Of a DNA stretch of 64,000 bases, positions 19,202-29,898 are shown piece after piece. The translations under genes and the position numbers were made by a program. Location: assembly GCA_014529385.2 (NCBI GenBank), contig CM043953.1, positions 110,306,549-110,370,548 of the forward strand, written 5' to 3'. The DNA comes from Adiantum capillus-veneris. Its lineage: Eukaryota > Streptophyta > Polypodiopsida > Polypodiales > Pteridaceae. Within the stretch, counting starts at the first letter, position 1. The number at the start of each line of letters is the position of its first letter. The notes under the pieces were generated by a model. The model was not told the DNA's origin, did no database searches, and saw only the letters and a program-made list of their open reading frames with translations.

Positions 19202-20783
19202 CTATGCACTATGCAAGTAATTTCTAGTAGGAGTGTACTTGGTAGAAAGTGCTTTCTATGCACTATGAAAGTAATTTCTAGCAGGAATGTGCTTGCTCAT
19301 AGCTACCCGACAAGGATTGCAATGGAGTAGAGATCTAATATACCTGGTGCCAATGTCGTAGAATGCAAGGGGTGTATGTAAGGCTTATGAAGGGTCACAT
19401 ATTTTCAATGTTGGCTAAGGATCTTGAGGTAAGTGTCAGTTCCTGCAAAGCATGTTTGGTTAGTCCTTTATTCTTTGAACTTAGGAGAATTCTTTATTAA
19501 TCATCTCTTGTTTTAGCAAATTCTCATATATTCAACAGCATTGAAAACTGGTGCTAGTGCCTCTCCAGCTTATATTTGTAAGTTGCTAGTCAATGCCTTG
19601 GAAAACTTGACTCCAATGCATTTCAGCAATGTAGGCCACAATATGGATTGGTCTAAATTCAACAATGTTAAATACTTGCTCTTGGAAGAGGTAAAGTTTT
19701 GAATGTTTATATTGCAATCAAATTCACCAATGGCTTTAAAAAACTCACATTGTATTTAGATTCTGATATTGTAGATCCATGTGTTCACTTTTGATCTACA
19801 GAAGGTGTAGCGCAAAAGTTACTAACGTGGAATTTCATGCCTACATTATTTGAAAAGTCAAGCCCTAGCGAGATATAATCAGTCACTTTGTGGCTCAATT
19901 GCAGACCAAGAACGAACCAAGCCAAGATGGACATTCAAGTGTGGAACCAAATCTTAACAACCAAGAATCAATTGAAAGTGTCTGCTAAACTCGCAGCTGC
20001 AAAGAAAGGTGCTGCAAATGGAAGGCAAGATGAAGGGGCCAAAAGGTGGAGCAATAGCATGGTAGTGAGAGAGAGAGCCTAGCTCTATTTCCCATGTACG
20101 TAACAATTAAGTACACCACTCATATGTTAAGCGAGTGGGCTCATGTAATTGATTAAGGCAATACAATCTTTACCATCTTATTGTGTCATCTCTTTACTTG
20201 CATTGAAATTTGTCATTGTTTTGAAGTTACTTTATGTTGCCATTCAAATAGTGGTTAACTATGTGCACTTGTCTTGAAATACTATTGTTTTTCTCATTTT
20301 CTAGGCCCCACAAAATTTGTGCGGAGAATCAAGTTAGCCAATAACTTTTGTAGTTGACACATTCTTGTACATAATTGGATATCAATAGTGGCTGGTGAAA
20401 GGCTTGAGGGGTTCACTATGTGTAAAACTACCAAATCACGTGCGTTCAAGATATGTTTGTAAAACCCCTTATCTGTGAATTTTTTTAGGAATGTAATGTA
20501 CCCTTTTCTTTTAAAACCTGTAATTTTTTTTTCAAATTTGAAAAAATAATGCCCTTATGTATATATAATTCTGTAAGTTTCAAGACCTTTAAATACCCTT
20601 CTGTTGAATTCACGTGATAGACTACATTTTTATTAGGTGACCTCCCCGGGGTGAAAGGATGGTCAAAAGGCACCATAAAACAAAGGAAAGATCATTATTT
20701 ATATTTCTAAATAAAGGTCATCTAAATCTAAAATGTGAACATGAAACATATAGCTGCTAATAGTACAATCAACCTTTATAGAA
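19011..20783. other. Interior of the TIR element with (GT)n and possible captured exons
   Basis: (GT)14 lies at 19171-19199. 19517-19690 is preceded by TTTTAG and followed by GTAAAG and is open for 58 codons (ALKTGASASPAYICKLL, then GHNMDWSKFNNVKYLLLEE). A second exon-like stretch follows TTGCAG near 19902 (TKNEPSQDGHS). I do not recognise the protein. These could be pieces of a captured host gene or of a lost transposase. Confidence 0.4.
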
Positions 20784-20833
20784 ATTAGGAAGAGAATGGG
20801 ATATAGGAGGGCCTCTTATTTGGAATTTTAAGT

Positions 20834-21205
20834 AAGTATTTAAAACTTAATGAATCTTTGAACAAATTTCAGAATGGTGGGGGAGGTGGTGGACTTTAGG
20901 ACATATGCACAAAAGTTCCTTGGATCAAATTAGTGGCTTAAACCACGTAGGTCATGGTAGATTTTGGTAATCTCACCATAACTTATGTATACAATATGAA
21001 ATATTCATGGAAGTATAGTAAGTACTTAAAACTTAATGAATCTTTGACCAAATTTCAAAATGGTGGGGGAGGTGGTGAACTTTAGGACATATGCACAAAA
21101 GTTCCTTGGATCAAGTTAGTGGCTTAGACCACGCAGGTCATGGTAGATTTTGGTAATCTCCCCATAATTTATGTATACAATATGAAATATTCATGGAAGT
21201 ATAGC
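20834..21205 (+). repeat. 186-bp tandem duplication
   Basis: 20834-21019 and 21020-21205 are two nearly identical units (AAGTA(T/C)TTAAAACTTAATG to CATGGAAGTATAG) with about ten differences. Both contain GGTGGGGGAGGTGGTG. It lies just inside the orphan left end at 20784. Confidence 0.9.
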
Positions 21206-22597
21206 TTTAATATGTTTAAAACATGATAAGACTCATATTTGATTTCAAAGGACCCAAAAAAAATATTTTTGAAAAAATAGAAGTTTATGCAATAGTTGCA
21301 GTTTATTGCTGAGCTTAAATGACTATTGAATTCCATCAATCTTTATTGGCATATCGTAGAAGCTTCACATTTGTACTACATACCTAAAAATGGTATTAAA
21401 AAAAAAATTTGAGCCAACTTAAGAAATATCTGACCTACATTCATGACTTGGTGAAAATTTTTGCGATTTAACTAATTATTCAGTTGAAGATTAACATGGG
21501 AATGCATTAATTATGGACCTTGATTTACCTTTGTAATTCTTATTTTAGAAAATCACATTTGTAAGACCCCCATAATGAGGTGAGGCCTTTTTTGCGCCGT
21601 GGTGCACAGGGCTAGATCCAAGCCCCTCGGGTCTCAAAAAACCACCCGACCGGGTTCTTTGGTGCAAAATAAGTGTGATTTGGCCATAATCTACCCCAAG
21701 AACATGACCTCACCTTGAAAGTTTCATTCTTTCTCTCCAAAAATGTAGCATATACCTTGATCGTGGTGCAAAAAAATCTCATACTTTGATGGACCCAACA
21801 AGTCTCCAATGCAACACATTCTTCCAAATCTTTTTCGAAGTTACCCCATTTTCTCAGATAAGTAGACTTCTTACAAAGAGGGCACACAAGACTAGACCCT
21901 TAGTGAACGTGTCAAAGAAAGTTTAAAAGAGGAAGTGTAATACGGCTCAAACCATAGAGGAACAAACAGTTGTAGAGAGTGAAGAAAAAAGTACAACAAC
22001 GACGTCCTTGCATGGAAACAACAATCACCTCCTCCCACACCACAATTGAATAAGAAGAATAGGAAATGGAGAGTCATCGTAGTGGCTTTTCATGATGTGT
22101 CTAAGAAGCCATATATTTGCTTGACACCTTGTGTAAACTCCATGAACTTGGCTGCATCTTCACCCACATAAATCATTTGTAGTCATGATAGCAAGTGAAG
22201 AACCGCTATCGTCTTGCATATTGCTGCAGCTTATTGAGTCAATAAAACTCCCACATTGGTGAGCACCTAAAGAATCCATTAAAGCAATGTAACACACGCT
22301 GTGACAAAAATGAAGATTAGTTCATATACATGATTTTTATAAGTGCAATGTAACAAGAAATGCTAAGTTATATACAAAGACAGACAATGACACTGCCACA
22401 AATCTCGACATATTGAAAGATGGAAACAGAAACCAGTATGTTGACTGAGCAAAGATACAAGAACCTTGAAAATAGGAATGAAGCTCACTGTTCTTACCAA
22501 CACATATGCTGAAGAAGCCTAACAATCTTATCCAACAATGCTCCTATGAAAAATCTCCAAATGATGTGGATGAATGAGGGGAGATCATTTTGGATCT
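21206..22597. other. Interior of the TIR element, no gene
   Basis: AT-rich DNA without paired repeats or protein domains. Minus-strand open frames at 21612-21887 and 21892-22077 have no recognisable content. Confidence 0.4.
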
Positions 22598-22945
22598 AGA
22601 TGAGGAACAAGGACCAAGGAAGGTGTTGATGAAGATACTCAAGAAGCAGCTACTACTTCAGATCTATACTTTCATGTCATGGTTTGAAGGTGAGATTGAG
22701 TGATTAACCTTACCTTCATACCTAGATGAGGAAGAAGGACCAAAGAAGGTGTCGATGAGGATACTCCAGAAGCAGTTGTGTTGCAGATCTGTAGCTTTCC
22801 ATAGAGGTGTGAAGGTGAGGCTGAGTGATCAATGGAGAAGGGAGGTGTTGATGAAGATATCGTAGAAGTATCCAATGTTTTAGATCTACAGCTTTTTGTA
22901 GAGATGTGAAGGTGAGGCTGAGTGATCAATGGATAAGGGAGGTTT
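22598..22945 (+). repeat. Degenerate tandem repeat, roughly three units of ~115-130 bp
   Basis: The phrases GAAGGTGTTGATGAAGATA, CAGATCTNNAGCTTT and GTGAAGGTGAGNNTGAGTGAT recur in the same order three times. Confidence 0.7.
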
Positions 22946-23161
22946 CAAACCTCTACTGCAAAAGGTATTTGGATGGAAAAGTGGGCTTGAAGAGGGAGAT
23001 GCAGGTCTCATAGCTAGAGGGGAGAGAGAGAGTAGATGTAGCAGCCTTAGAGGGAGTAAATAGGAGAAAGAGAATGTCAACATGTTTTTTGAAAGACCCC
23101 CTTTTAGGGAGGAAGGTGGGGGAGTCAATGGCCTCTAGAGAGATAAAGAGTAGGTTTTTAC

Positions 23162-23624
23162 ATTAGGAAAAAATGGGGTCTAGGAGGGCCTCTTTATTTG
23201 GCAGCTTAAGGAAGTCAAACCTTTAGTATTAAGAAAGTAATCAAAGGATAGATTTTGAATTCAAACATGCAAAACAGCTAGTTTATTTTGAATTCAAATT
23301 TTCCCTCCAAAATGGAATTTAAAATCTAGCAGGCAAAACCATATCATGCAGCATACCTATGGAAAGAACTCAATGTGTAAATTATAGATCTATGATCTCC
23401 GCTCAAATTGGAAATCATATGTAGAAGTTATGGAAGGCCAAAAATCATGAAATTGTCCACCCCCTTTTTTGGGGGGGAAGTGCATCCTTTGACCACTCTT
23501 ACACATCTCTTACACACCCACCATTCTTGCACACATGGCGTACACCTATTGGTCAAAATGTTAATCACCTCCATAAGCTCATGGAAAATAAAGAGGCCCT
23601 TCTACACCCCATCCTCTTTCTAAT
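23162..23624. mobile_element. 463-bp MITE related to the surrounding TIR element
   Basis: The left end begins ATTAGGAAAAAATGGGG and the right end is its inverted match, both running into GGCCTCTTTATTT. The termini are those of the 5.5-kb element at 18335-23855, so it is a small deletion derivative or family member nested near the right end of the larger copy. It has no coding capacity. Confidence 0.75.
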
Positions 23625-23855
23625 GACCCCAGCTTTATAAAAAAAGGTTCAATTTTTTTTTCTAATTTTCTAATTTTATTAGTAAAGAAAAGACCCCTCC
23701 ACCTCTAGGTCTATAAGTTTGACCACTCACTTTTAGAACCTGTCACACCCACCATTTTAGTTCACATGGTAGTCTCCCATTTTTTCATTCCTTAATCTCA
23801 TTTCTAATCCCATGGAAAATAAAGAGGCCCTCTTATACCCCATTCCCTTCCTAAT

Positions 23856-24028
23856 GGAACCAATCATTGAGGATCCACCCGAGATCAAAGATCAAGAAAA
23901 GGTGATTAAGCCTGAATCGATTCTTTGACATGGATAAGGTTCTAAGACATGGTAACATTATCCGACGATATCTTATTAAATTCAAAAGTTTTCCTTTTGA
24001 AGATGCTACATGGATGCAAGGAACACAG
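23856..24028 (+). pseudogene. Gypsy pol tail with chromodomain, first part
   Basis: It continues the integrase of 17520-18332: EPIIEDPPEIKDQEKVIKPESIL, then after stops and a frame change IIRRYLIKFKSFPFEDATWMQGT. The last phrase is the core of a chromodomain (YLIKFK...EDATW), the chromatin-binding module at the C-terminus of chromovirus integrases, used to target chromatin marks. It is interrupted at ACAG (24025-24028) by the LTR element and resumes at 32048. Confidence 0.8.
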
Positions 24029-25953
24029 TGCGAGGCGGAAGTGAAAAATAGACCCGGTGGCCTCTACACCAAGACTATGCACAATGGCCTCATCATGGGG
24101 AATACTCAATAGGGACACCACTTAGCAAGATATGCGGCTAGGACGCATACATATACACAATGAAACATACCATGGAAAACAATTTCAAGATCCACACCCA
24201 AATGTGGAATGGGGTGGTCAGAGAATAAGGTGAGAGGAGTGGTGAGTGAGTGAGAATGGGCTCGCTACTCGTGCATGTAGTAAGGAAGATAACGAGGTCA
24301 GGGATACATGCAAGTATGCTCACTTCTCATACAAAAGGTGGCGAATCCGCACACCTCAAGATGGAAGTAGCAAGATGATAGGAATATGAGAGGGAGAGAG
24401 AGTGTGTGTGTATGGTGGCGAATCCGCACACCTTACATAAGCAGAAAAAAAAAGGCAAGGAACAAGCATATACCATACTCACAATGAGATGTATCCAAAG
24501 CGACACAAAGTATGGCACCAAGATGGAGTGTGTTGATTGCTTGCAAAAGATGAATACAATAGGTAGCGTATGGCAGGAAAATGAGAAAGGGACAAGATCG
24601 TATGAGGCATAATGGAGAGATGGAAGTTGATGGCGAGGAATATCATGAGTGTGTCCACCCTTCTTCTTCTTGAAATTGTGCCTTCAACCCTTAATTACAA
24701 GTGGTGTGGAGGTGTGGTGCTCATCTTTTGTGCATGGTGATGGTGTTGTGATTATGTGATTAGGGTTCATGCTACAAGCATGTAGCACAAGAGTGTGTAT
24801 GGATATGTGTGTGTGTGTGTGTGTTCTCCCCCTTAGTGATCTCTCATGGCCTCCTTATATAGGGAAGGAGGGGAGGATTTAGCAATATTTCTATTTGAGG
24901 TGAGTGTCCCTCTTTGGTGACTAGGAAAATGGGGTGCATGTGACTGTGGCTCCCATCTTGTCTCCTCATTATTTAAAATACCAGAGTCAATAGAGAGAGA
25001 AGATGAGGGAATGTGGGTAGGATGTAGAGGATAGGAGATATTTACAATAGTCTAGCTTTGGCTAGACATAAGCTTATTAGAGAGAGAAGAGAGAGGTAAG
25101 AAATTTACAAGAGAGATTGTCAAAGGTGGATAGTTGTTGATGAGGATGGATCCTCCAAAAATGGTGATAGAATCACTCTAGATTTGCCAAGACCTCATTA
25201 AAAGAGCCTTGTCTCTTGTAATCATGCTTGAAGACTTGTAGAACCATAGCCATTCTAGAGGGAAGAAAATTGGGGATGGCCTGTGTCACCATTACACGAG
25301 AAAACTGGGGTCCACTACAAAAATCATATCTCCGTGTTCATAACTCCAAAAATTCTGAAAAAACTTGAGCTAAAAGTTGAGATCACGAGCTACATCTTTC
25401 ATGTTGAACGCTCCTTCAGATTCGGGGTTCTTCTCTACTTAAAAAATTCAGCCAAATAATGTATTATTTGTGGCTGCAAAGGTCTTTTGGTGGTCCCCTT
25501 TGAGTGGACTTCTCTCTTGCCTTCAAGTGTGAGCTCCTTCATGTGTATGAAAACATGACCTAGAGTGTTGAAAAGATTGGCAATCATCTAGATGGAGGTA
25601 TTATTGAAATTTGAAAGTGGGGTTGAGGTTTGAAAATGAAAACTAGTGAATAAAATATTTGGTAGGGTGGAATAATATACATACATGAAAAATATATTAG
25701 AAAATAGTAAAATATATAATGTAATTTAGAATATATATATTTAATATTTAAGGTCAAAAGAGAAATTAACAAAGAAAGCTTACTTATTTATGCTACATCG
25801 TGATTGATTAGCATAAGTCTTATTTATTTAATAAAGGCTAAAACGTTTGTGAAAAAGGAAGAAAAAATCAAAAGTAACTTATATAATAGGAAATATTTTG
25901 GTAAAAGGGCAAAAATATATGGGGGGTTCCCATGCATGGAAAAGCTTGCCTCA
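24029..25953 (-). repeat. 3' LTR of the gag-protease element
   Basis: It matches 30116-32047 almost throughout. On the minus strand it starts TGAGGCAAGC and ends in CGCA. It contains CTATATAAGG near 24855 (minus strand TATA box) and two copies of GGTGGCGAATCCGCACACCT (24337-24356 and 24414-24433). Confidence 0.95.
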
Positions 25954-26655
25954 TTAGCCCTCCCCTTAAGGCTAGAGGTATTCATGCCGCTAGCTCTTCT
26001 TCTGGAGCATGTTGAAATAGAGTAGGATTTCTCCTTGGTGGCTGGTAGATCCTTGTAGGGAATAATGGATCCCTTGGAAGCATGAGGCTCCCCAAAGTTC
26101 TTTTCGGTGTCCACCTGGGTCCCACACTAAGCGTAAATCCATTGTATGCAATAATGCCCTCTTCAGAAGATCACACTTATAATGATTCTTGAGTCCCCAA
26201 ACTGCACAAGAATTAACTCTTGCATAAGTGATAGAAGGTATGGAAAGAACTTGATCAGTCCTTGAAAGTATTCCAAAGCTGCACCATGCATGGCTTTCTC
26301 GTCCAGACACATAGCCTAAAGGGAGTAAGAAGCCATAATCCTCATATCTTGCTTGTTGTCCTTCTTGATGCCAAATTGATAGACACCTGTTGCCCACATG
26401 GATAGATTGCATGGTTGATGCCTGTTGCACAAGAGAGCCCACCATGTACAAAAGATAAACTGCAAATCACATTTTGAAAAATGACTCCATGTTACCACTA
26501 GTATGCAAAACCATTCTTCCTTGATTGGTGTGTCCTAGATCGATTCCACTCGTTGTTGATGTCAATCCTTCCACTCTAGTCGCAACCCAACTTAAAGAGC
26601 TTCCCAAATTAATGTTACACACAATGTTCACAATTAGAAAGGAAAACCTAAAGTG
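25954..26655 (-). other. 3' untranslated interior and polypurine tract
   Basis: The minus strand reads AAGGGGAGGGCTAA directly before the 3' LTR (25954-25969), a good polypurine tract. The other ~680 bases carry an open minus-strand frame (25990-26451) without a recognisable domain. Confidence 0.6.
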
Positions 26656-27858
26656 CTAGTAGACCTCAATTGCATTTCTCAGCATGAGTCTTTCTCTAGA
26701 AAGGACTTGCCAAGTGGTCGTCAATATAACTTTTGGTCGTCTTCGACCAATCTCGTGCCAAAGGGGTAGTTGAAGTGTCTTCACCACTTTCACATGTGGT
26801 TGCAAATTTGAAGGGTCCACCTTGTTGTGGTTGAATGTGAGGCCCATTACCTCAATGGAGCTATCACTCCCTGTTGACTCCTCCTCTGAAGTGGTTGAAG
26901 AGTCACCACTAGAAAACTCATCCATAGAGGTTTCTAGATCCATGTCACATTGCCGACCTTTCTTTATGTCGTAAAGTATTGGCCTCCCTTTTGCATCCTT
27001 CATCTGGATTATGCCGGTGTCCCAGTCCTGCTTAGATCTCATAGCCATAAGCCAAGGCCTCCCTAGAATGATAGGATAGCCCTCCCCTTTGTGTGGCATG
27101 ACAAAGATGTCCACATCTACCTCGGTGTTGAATGCCTTTATCCTAACTGCATTTATGACACCAACACATTGAACTTTTAAATTATTTACCATTTTGGCTC
27201 GGCATGGTGCTGGCCGACTCACCTCTAAACCCAAACGATGCATCATTTTTTCACTCATGACGCATATTTGTGCGCCACCATCGATGTAGATATTGGAGAT
27301 GTGTTGCCCTTTGATGTAAGCATCCATCACTGGTAGTATGTCATCTAGATTCCTCCCAGAGATAGCCCCAGCTATCTTTGGCTTTGGTCGTCTCGTGCTA
27401 ACCATCTTTGTCCATTGTCTCCTCACCCTAGGTGCTAGGTGGAGTAATTGGGGCCAGGTGATTTTTGGGCCCTGCACAGAAACATCTTGAACCAAATCAT
27501 ATGGTTTAGAACATTCACCCAAAGAGAAATCTACAATGTCAATTTTATGTCGTGACTTGGATGGCTTTTTGCTAGATTCCCCTTTAGTCTTCATCTTTTC
27601 TTCCTTTTGGGAAGATTCACCATGCCTAGCGCGTTTTACCCCTATGGCATCTACTCCTTTAATCTTGGTCTTATCCTCCTCCACTTTCTCCTTTCCTTTA
27701 CCTTCAAGACTGATGACGCTTACTCTTTGATTGCCAACTGGTGGTGGGGGTAAGGGTGGAATGAGAGGTTGTGGTGGTGGTGGTGGTTGTGGTTGAATGG
27801 GTGGTTGTAGGATTTGCATGGGTGGTGCTTGTTGTGGTGCCCTCGGTGGTGGTGGCAT
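26656..27858 (-). CDS. Retroelement aspartic protease ORF
   Basis: 400 residues. Residues 1-42 are a proline-rich head (PPPPQPLIPPLPPPP), 50-105 a Lys/Glu-rich linker. The protease fold spans about 185-270, with NIYIDGGAQICVMSE (D193-G194-G195 in place of the usual D-S/T-G) and GYPIILGRPWL, the typical second half of plant Gypsy proteases. The C-terminus is acidic and Ser-rich (FSSGDSSTTSEEESTGSDSS). It lies in the same frame as gag, separated by two TAA codons within 25 bases, so it needs readthrough or reinitiation. It would cleave the gag precursor. Whether the D-G-G variant is active is unknown. Confidence 0.85.
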   Translation of the reverse strand: MPPPPRAPQQAPPMQILQPPIQPQPPPPPQPLIPPLPPPPVGNQRVSVISLEGKGKEKVEEDKTKIKGVDAIGVKRARHGESSQKEEKMKTKGESSKKPSKSRHKIDIVDFSLGECSKPYDLVQDVSVQGPKITWPQLLHLAPRVRRQWTKMVSTRRPKPKIAGAISGRNLDDILPVMDAYIKGQHISNIYIDGGAQICVMSEKMMHRLGLEVSRPAPCRAKMVNNLKVQCVGVINAVRIKAFNTEVDVDIFVMPHKGEGYPIILGRPWLMAMRSKQDWDTGIIQMKDAKGRPILYDIKKGRQCDMDLETSMDEFSSGDSSTTSEEESTGSDSSIEVMGLTFNHNKVDPSNLQPHVKVVKTLQLPLWHEIGRRRPKVILTTTWQVLSRERLMLRNAIEVY

Positions 27859-27882
27859 TGCTCTCGGTGGTTAAACCTGGTT

Positions 27883-28785
27883 TTACCTGGCTCCTCTGTT
27901 GAAATTCTGCCTCCTTGGGTGTGGACAGTAGTACATGCCATGACCATCCTCCCCACAATTGTAGCAGTGGTATTCTTGGTTTTGCCTTCGTTGTCCTCTT
28001 CCTTGCTCTTGGTTGCGATTGTGTGCATGCCCTTGTTGTATCAAATGGACTGAGAGATTCTCAAGTTGATTGGTGATTCGATTGAGCAGGTCTTGCTGAT
28101 CTTCAATTGGTTCTTGTGGTTGAATCCTCTGGGCGGCTGTTGTAGGTGGTGCTAGAGGTAGTCGGGTCCTAACGGATTTCTCTTCATCGATATTCCTGGC
28201 TTGTAGGTGCAACTTCTTGTCTTTAAGGCGGGCCACTTCAACTGCTAGCTCATACGTAGCAGGAAACCTTCCCTTCACCTTCTCTTTAAGAGTTGGCCAT
28301 AACCCAGCCACAAACCGATCCTTCTTTAGGAAATCAGGTGCCCCCTCATCCTCTCTTAGCGATGCAACCCATCGCCCCCATAAATCTACAAACTTTGACT
28401 CATATGATGCGTATTCCAGCATATTGCCCTGCTTCAACTCTGTCAACAATTGCCATAGCTTCTCTGATGTTGTGCCCTCTCCAAAATGCTTGACAAAGGC
28501 TGCTCTTAATAAGTCCCACCGTTCCTTGGTTGCTTGTGCCAAGGCATTGTACCATGATCTTGCCTCCACCTTCCTTAGAAGTGGGAAGATGCGCAAGCGC
28601 GAAGCATCATCATCTCTCGCAGAGATGACACATGCTATTTCCAAGTTGTCTAGAAAGTCTGCAGCATCCTCACCCACCTTACCAGTAAAAGTTGGAAATG
28701 CTACACTTTCCATTGTGAGAGTGAGAAAATTAACTCGACTTAGATTTTTATTTTTATTTTTATTTTTTATTTTATAGAGATTCAA
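27883..28785 (-). CDS. Gag nucleocapsid protein of the non-autonomous element
   Basis: 300 residues; the Met at residue 25 (28711-28713, MESVAFPTFTG) is the more likely start because the 24 residues before it are Lys/Asn-rich filler. Retrotrans_gag core at about 45-190: DAADFLDNLEIACV, ARSWYNAL, WDLLRAAFVKHFGE, LKQGNMLEYASYESKF. A CCHC zinc knuckle, CYNCGEDGHGMYYC, lies at C274-C277-H282-C287, followed by an Arg/Asn tail. Gag assembles the particle and packages RNA. It is fully open, which fits the young LTRs and suggests selection for, or recent loss of, function. Confidence 0.9.
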   Translation of the reverse strand: MNLYKIKNKNKNKNLSRVNFLTLTMESVAFPTFTGKVGEDAADFLDNLEIACVISARDDDASRLRIFPLLRKVEARSWYNALAQATKERWDLLRAAFVKHFGEGTTSEKLWQLLTELKQGNMLEYASYESKFVDLWGRWVASLREDEGAPDFLKKDRFVAGLWPTLKEKVKGRFPATYELAVEVARLKDKKLHLQARNIDEEKSVRTRLPLAPPTTAAQRIQPQEPIEDQQDLLNRITNQLENLSVHLIQQGHAHNRNQEQGRGQRRQNQEYHCYNCGEDGHGMYYCPHPRRQNFNRGAR

Positions 28786-29039
28786 TACATGGGTGCTCGG
28801 TGGATGGAAAACATACTATACAAGGATGAAAATAACTACATCAAAAGACACTTCATGATTAATCATAGGGAGGATAAAGGGTAGAGAAGAGGTGTTTATC
28901 TGTTGCAGTCGTTCTCTACCAAATATGGTTGTAATGATTTGCTGATAAAACATCTTGCGGTCCAAGATTACTTTGATTGATTGAATTTGTTGTGGTGCAT
29001 AAGTTTGGTTCCTTGCAAAAGGCTGATGCGCTAGGTCCA
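28786..29039 (-). other. Gap between ORF3 and gag with short ORF4
   Basis: A 75-codon minus-strand frame (28916-29143, starting MSCGTINLTSTTKSST) overlaps the end of ORF3 and stops before gag. It is Ser/Thr/Asn rich with no domain. Confidence 0.4.
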
Positions 29040-29504
29040 TCACATGATAATTCGGAAAGGCTCTCTCCTTCGTGGTGGAAGGTTATAGTCGGAGGTGTAG
29101 AGCTCTTGGTAGTCGAGGTCAAATTTATAGTACCACAGGACAAGGTTGTCTTCGTCTTCTAGCTCTAGGATTGCCCCTCTAGCAAGATCTTGGAAAAGCT
29201 TGAACTCTCTCTCTTTGAGCAACTTCACTTTCCTACAAGATAGAGTGCCATCTAGTGTATACACAGGTGTGATGAGGTAGGTGGTGCGTCTTACCACTTG
29301 TATTAATCCAAGTTGAATGGATACATAGCAAGCTGTAAAGTCGTCATCATAGCCTTGATTCACAAGCAACACCCCTTGAAGGTGGAGGGGCTTGTCTTTC
29401 TGCCAAGGAAAACCCGTGTTAAAGACCTTGTCGATGACAAGCTCCGCCACTTCACTCGGTAGACGACGTAGAATCCATGCTGTTGTTTCTAGTTCCTGGC
29501 TCAT
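29040..29504 (-). CDS. Upstream ORF3 of the gag-protease element, unknown
   Basis: 154 residues, starting MSQELETTAWILRRLPSE and ending RREPFRIIM. The mixed hydrophobic and charged composition looks like a globular protein (LVLWYYKFDLDYQELY near the end). I do not recognise a family. It overlaps ORF2 by 53 bases, starting at a CATGAG, in the next (+1) frame. It could be a captured or accessory gene, or part of one ancestral ORF broken by shifts. Confidence 0.5.
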   Translation of the reverse strand: MSQELETTAWILRRLPSEVAELVIDKVFNTGFPWQKDKPLHLQGVLLVNQGYDDDFTACYVSIQLGLIQVVRRTTYLITPVYTLDGTLSCRKVKLLKEREFKLFQDLARGAILELEDEDNLVLWYYKFDLDYQELYTSDYNLPPRRREPFRIIM

Positions 29505-29898
29505 GAGATGAGAGTGAGGTATAGAAAGACTTTGGAGGATTTACCCTTTTGTTTTGGAGACGGGGTGATTGTCGGCGCTGGAAAACCCTTGAATCTTTTG
29601 GTGCAAGGGAGAGGGAGGGACCACGCGTTCGTAGTAGCTTCCTCAAGTTGTGAAGGCTTGTTGTGGATGTAGGTGGAATAGGTGGCAAAGATGGGGACGT
29701 GGATGTAGAGAAGCCTGGTGCTACTTGAAAGCCTACCGTTGTGACAACTCCTGTGCGGATGTCGAGGGAGAAAATGATGGCCTTTTCTTCACTTTGGGTT
29801 GCACTCATGTCGAAGGTGCGGTTTTTGGCTACAATGTGAGCATGATGCAGCTTGTGCCTTGCTTTTACGCTTGCGGGGATGATGAGAAATGTAAACAA
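29452..29898 (-). CDS. Upstream ORF2 of the gag-protease element, unknown
   Basis: 148 codons; the Met at 29803-29805 (MSATQSEEKAIIFSLD) is the likely start because it overlaps the ORF1 stop by 20 bases. The middle is Pro/Ser/Thr rich (STSTSPSLPPIPPTSTTS) and the end basic (QRRQSPRLQNKRVNPPKS), suggesting a disordered nucleic-acid-binding tail. No family is recognised. It ends inside the start of ORF3. Confidence 0.5.
   Translation of the reverse strand: MFTFLIIPASVKARHKLHHAHIVAKNRTFDMSATQSEEKAIIFSLDIRTGVVTTVGFQVAPGFSTSTSPSLPPIPPTSTTSLHNLRKLLRTRGPSLSLAPKDSRVFQRRQSPRLQNKRVNPPKSFYTSLSSHEPGTRNNSMDSTSSTE

Larger units (their letters stand above)
18335..23855. mobile_element. 5.5-kb terminal-inverted-repeat element inside the old Gypsy
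   Basis: The ends form a ~39-bp inverted repeat that starts ATTAGGAAG and continues to GGGCCTCTTTATTT, with 2 mismatches by eye. Removing the insertion rejoins the Gypsy reading frame (GEPP before, EPIIEDPPE after). The target duplication is ambiguous: TA is possible if the element starts at GGAAG, none if at ATTAGG. No transposase is recognisable inside, so it is non-autonomous. It contains a 42-bp minisatellite, possible exon-like pieces, a 186-bp tandem duplication, another copy of its own left end (20784) and a 463-bp MITE of the same family (23162-23624). Confidence 0.75.

Noticed and set aside
25990-26451. 153-residue minus-strand frame beside the 3' LTR as an extra gene
   Set aside because: No recognisable domain, located in the 3' untranslated part of the element.
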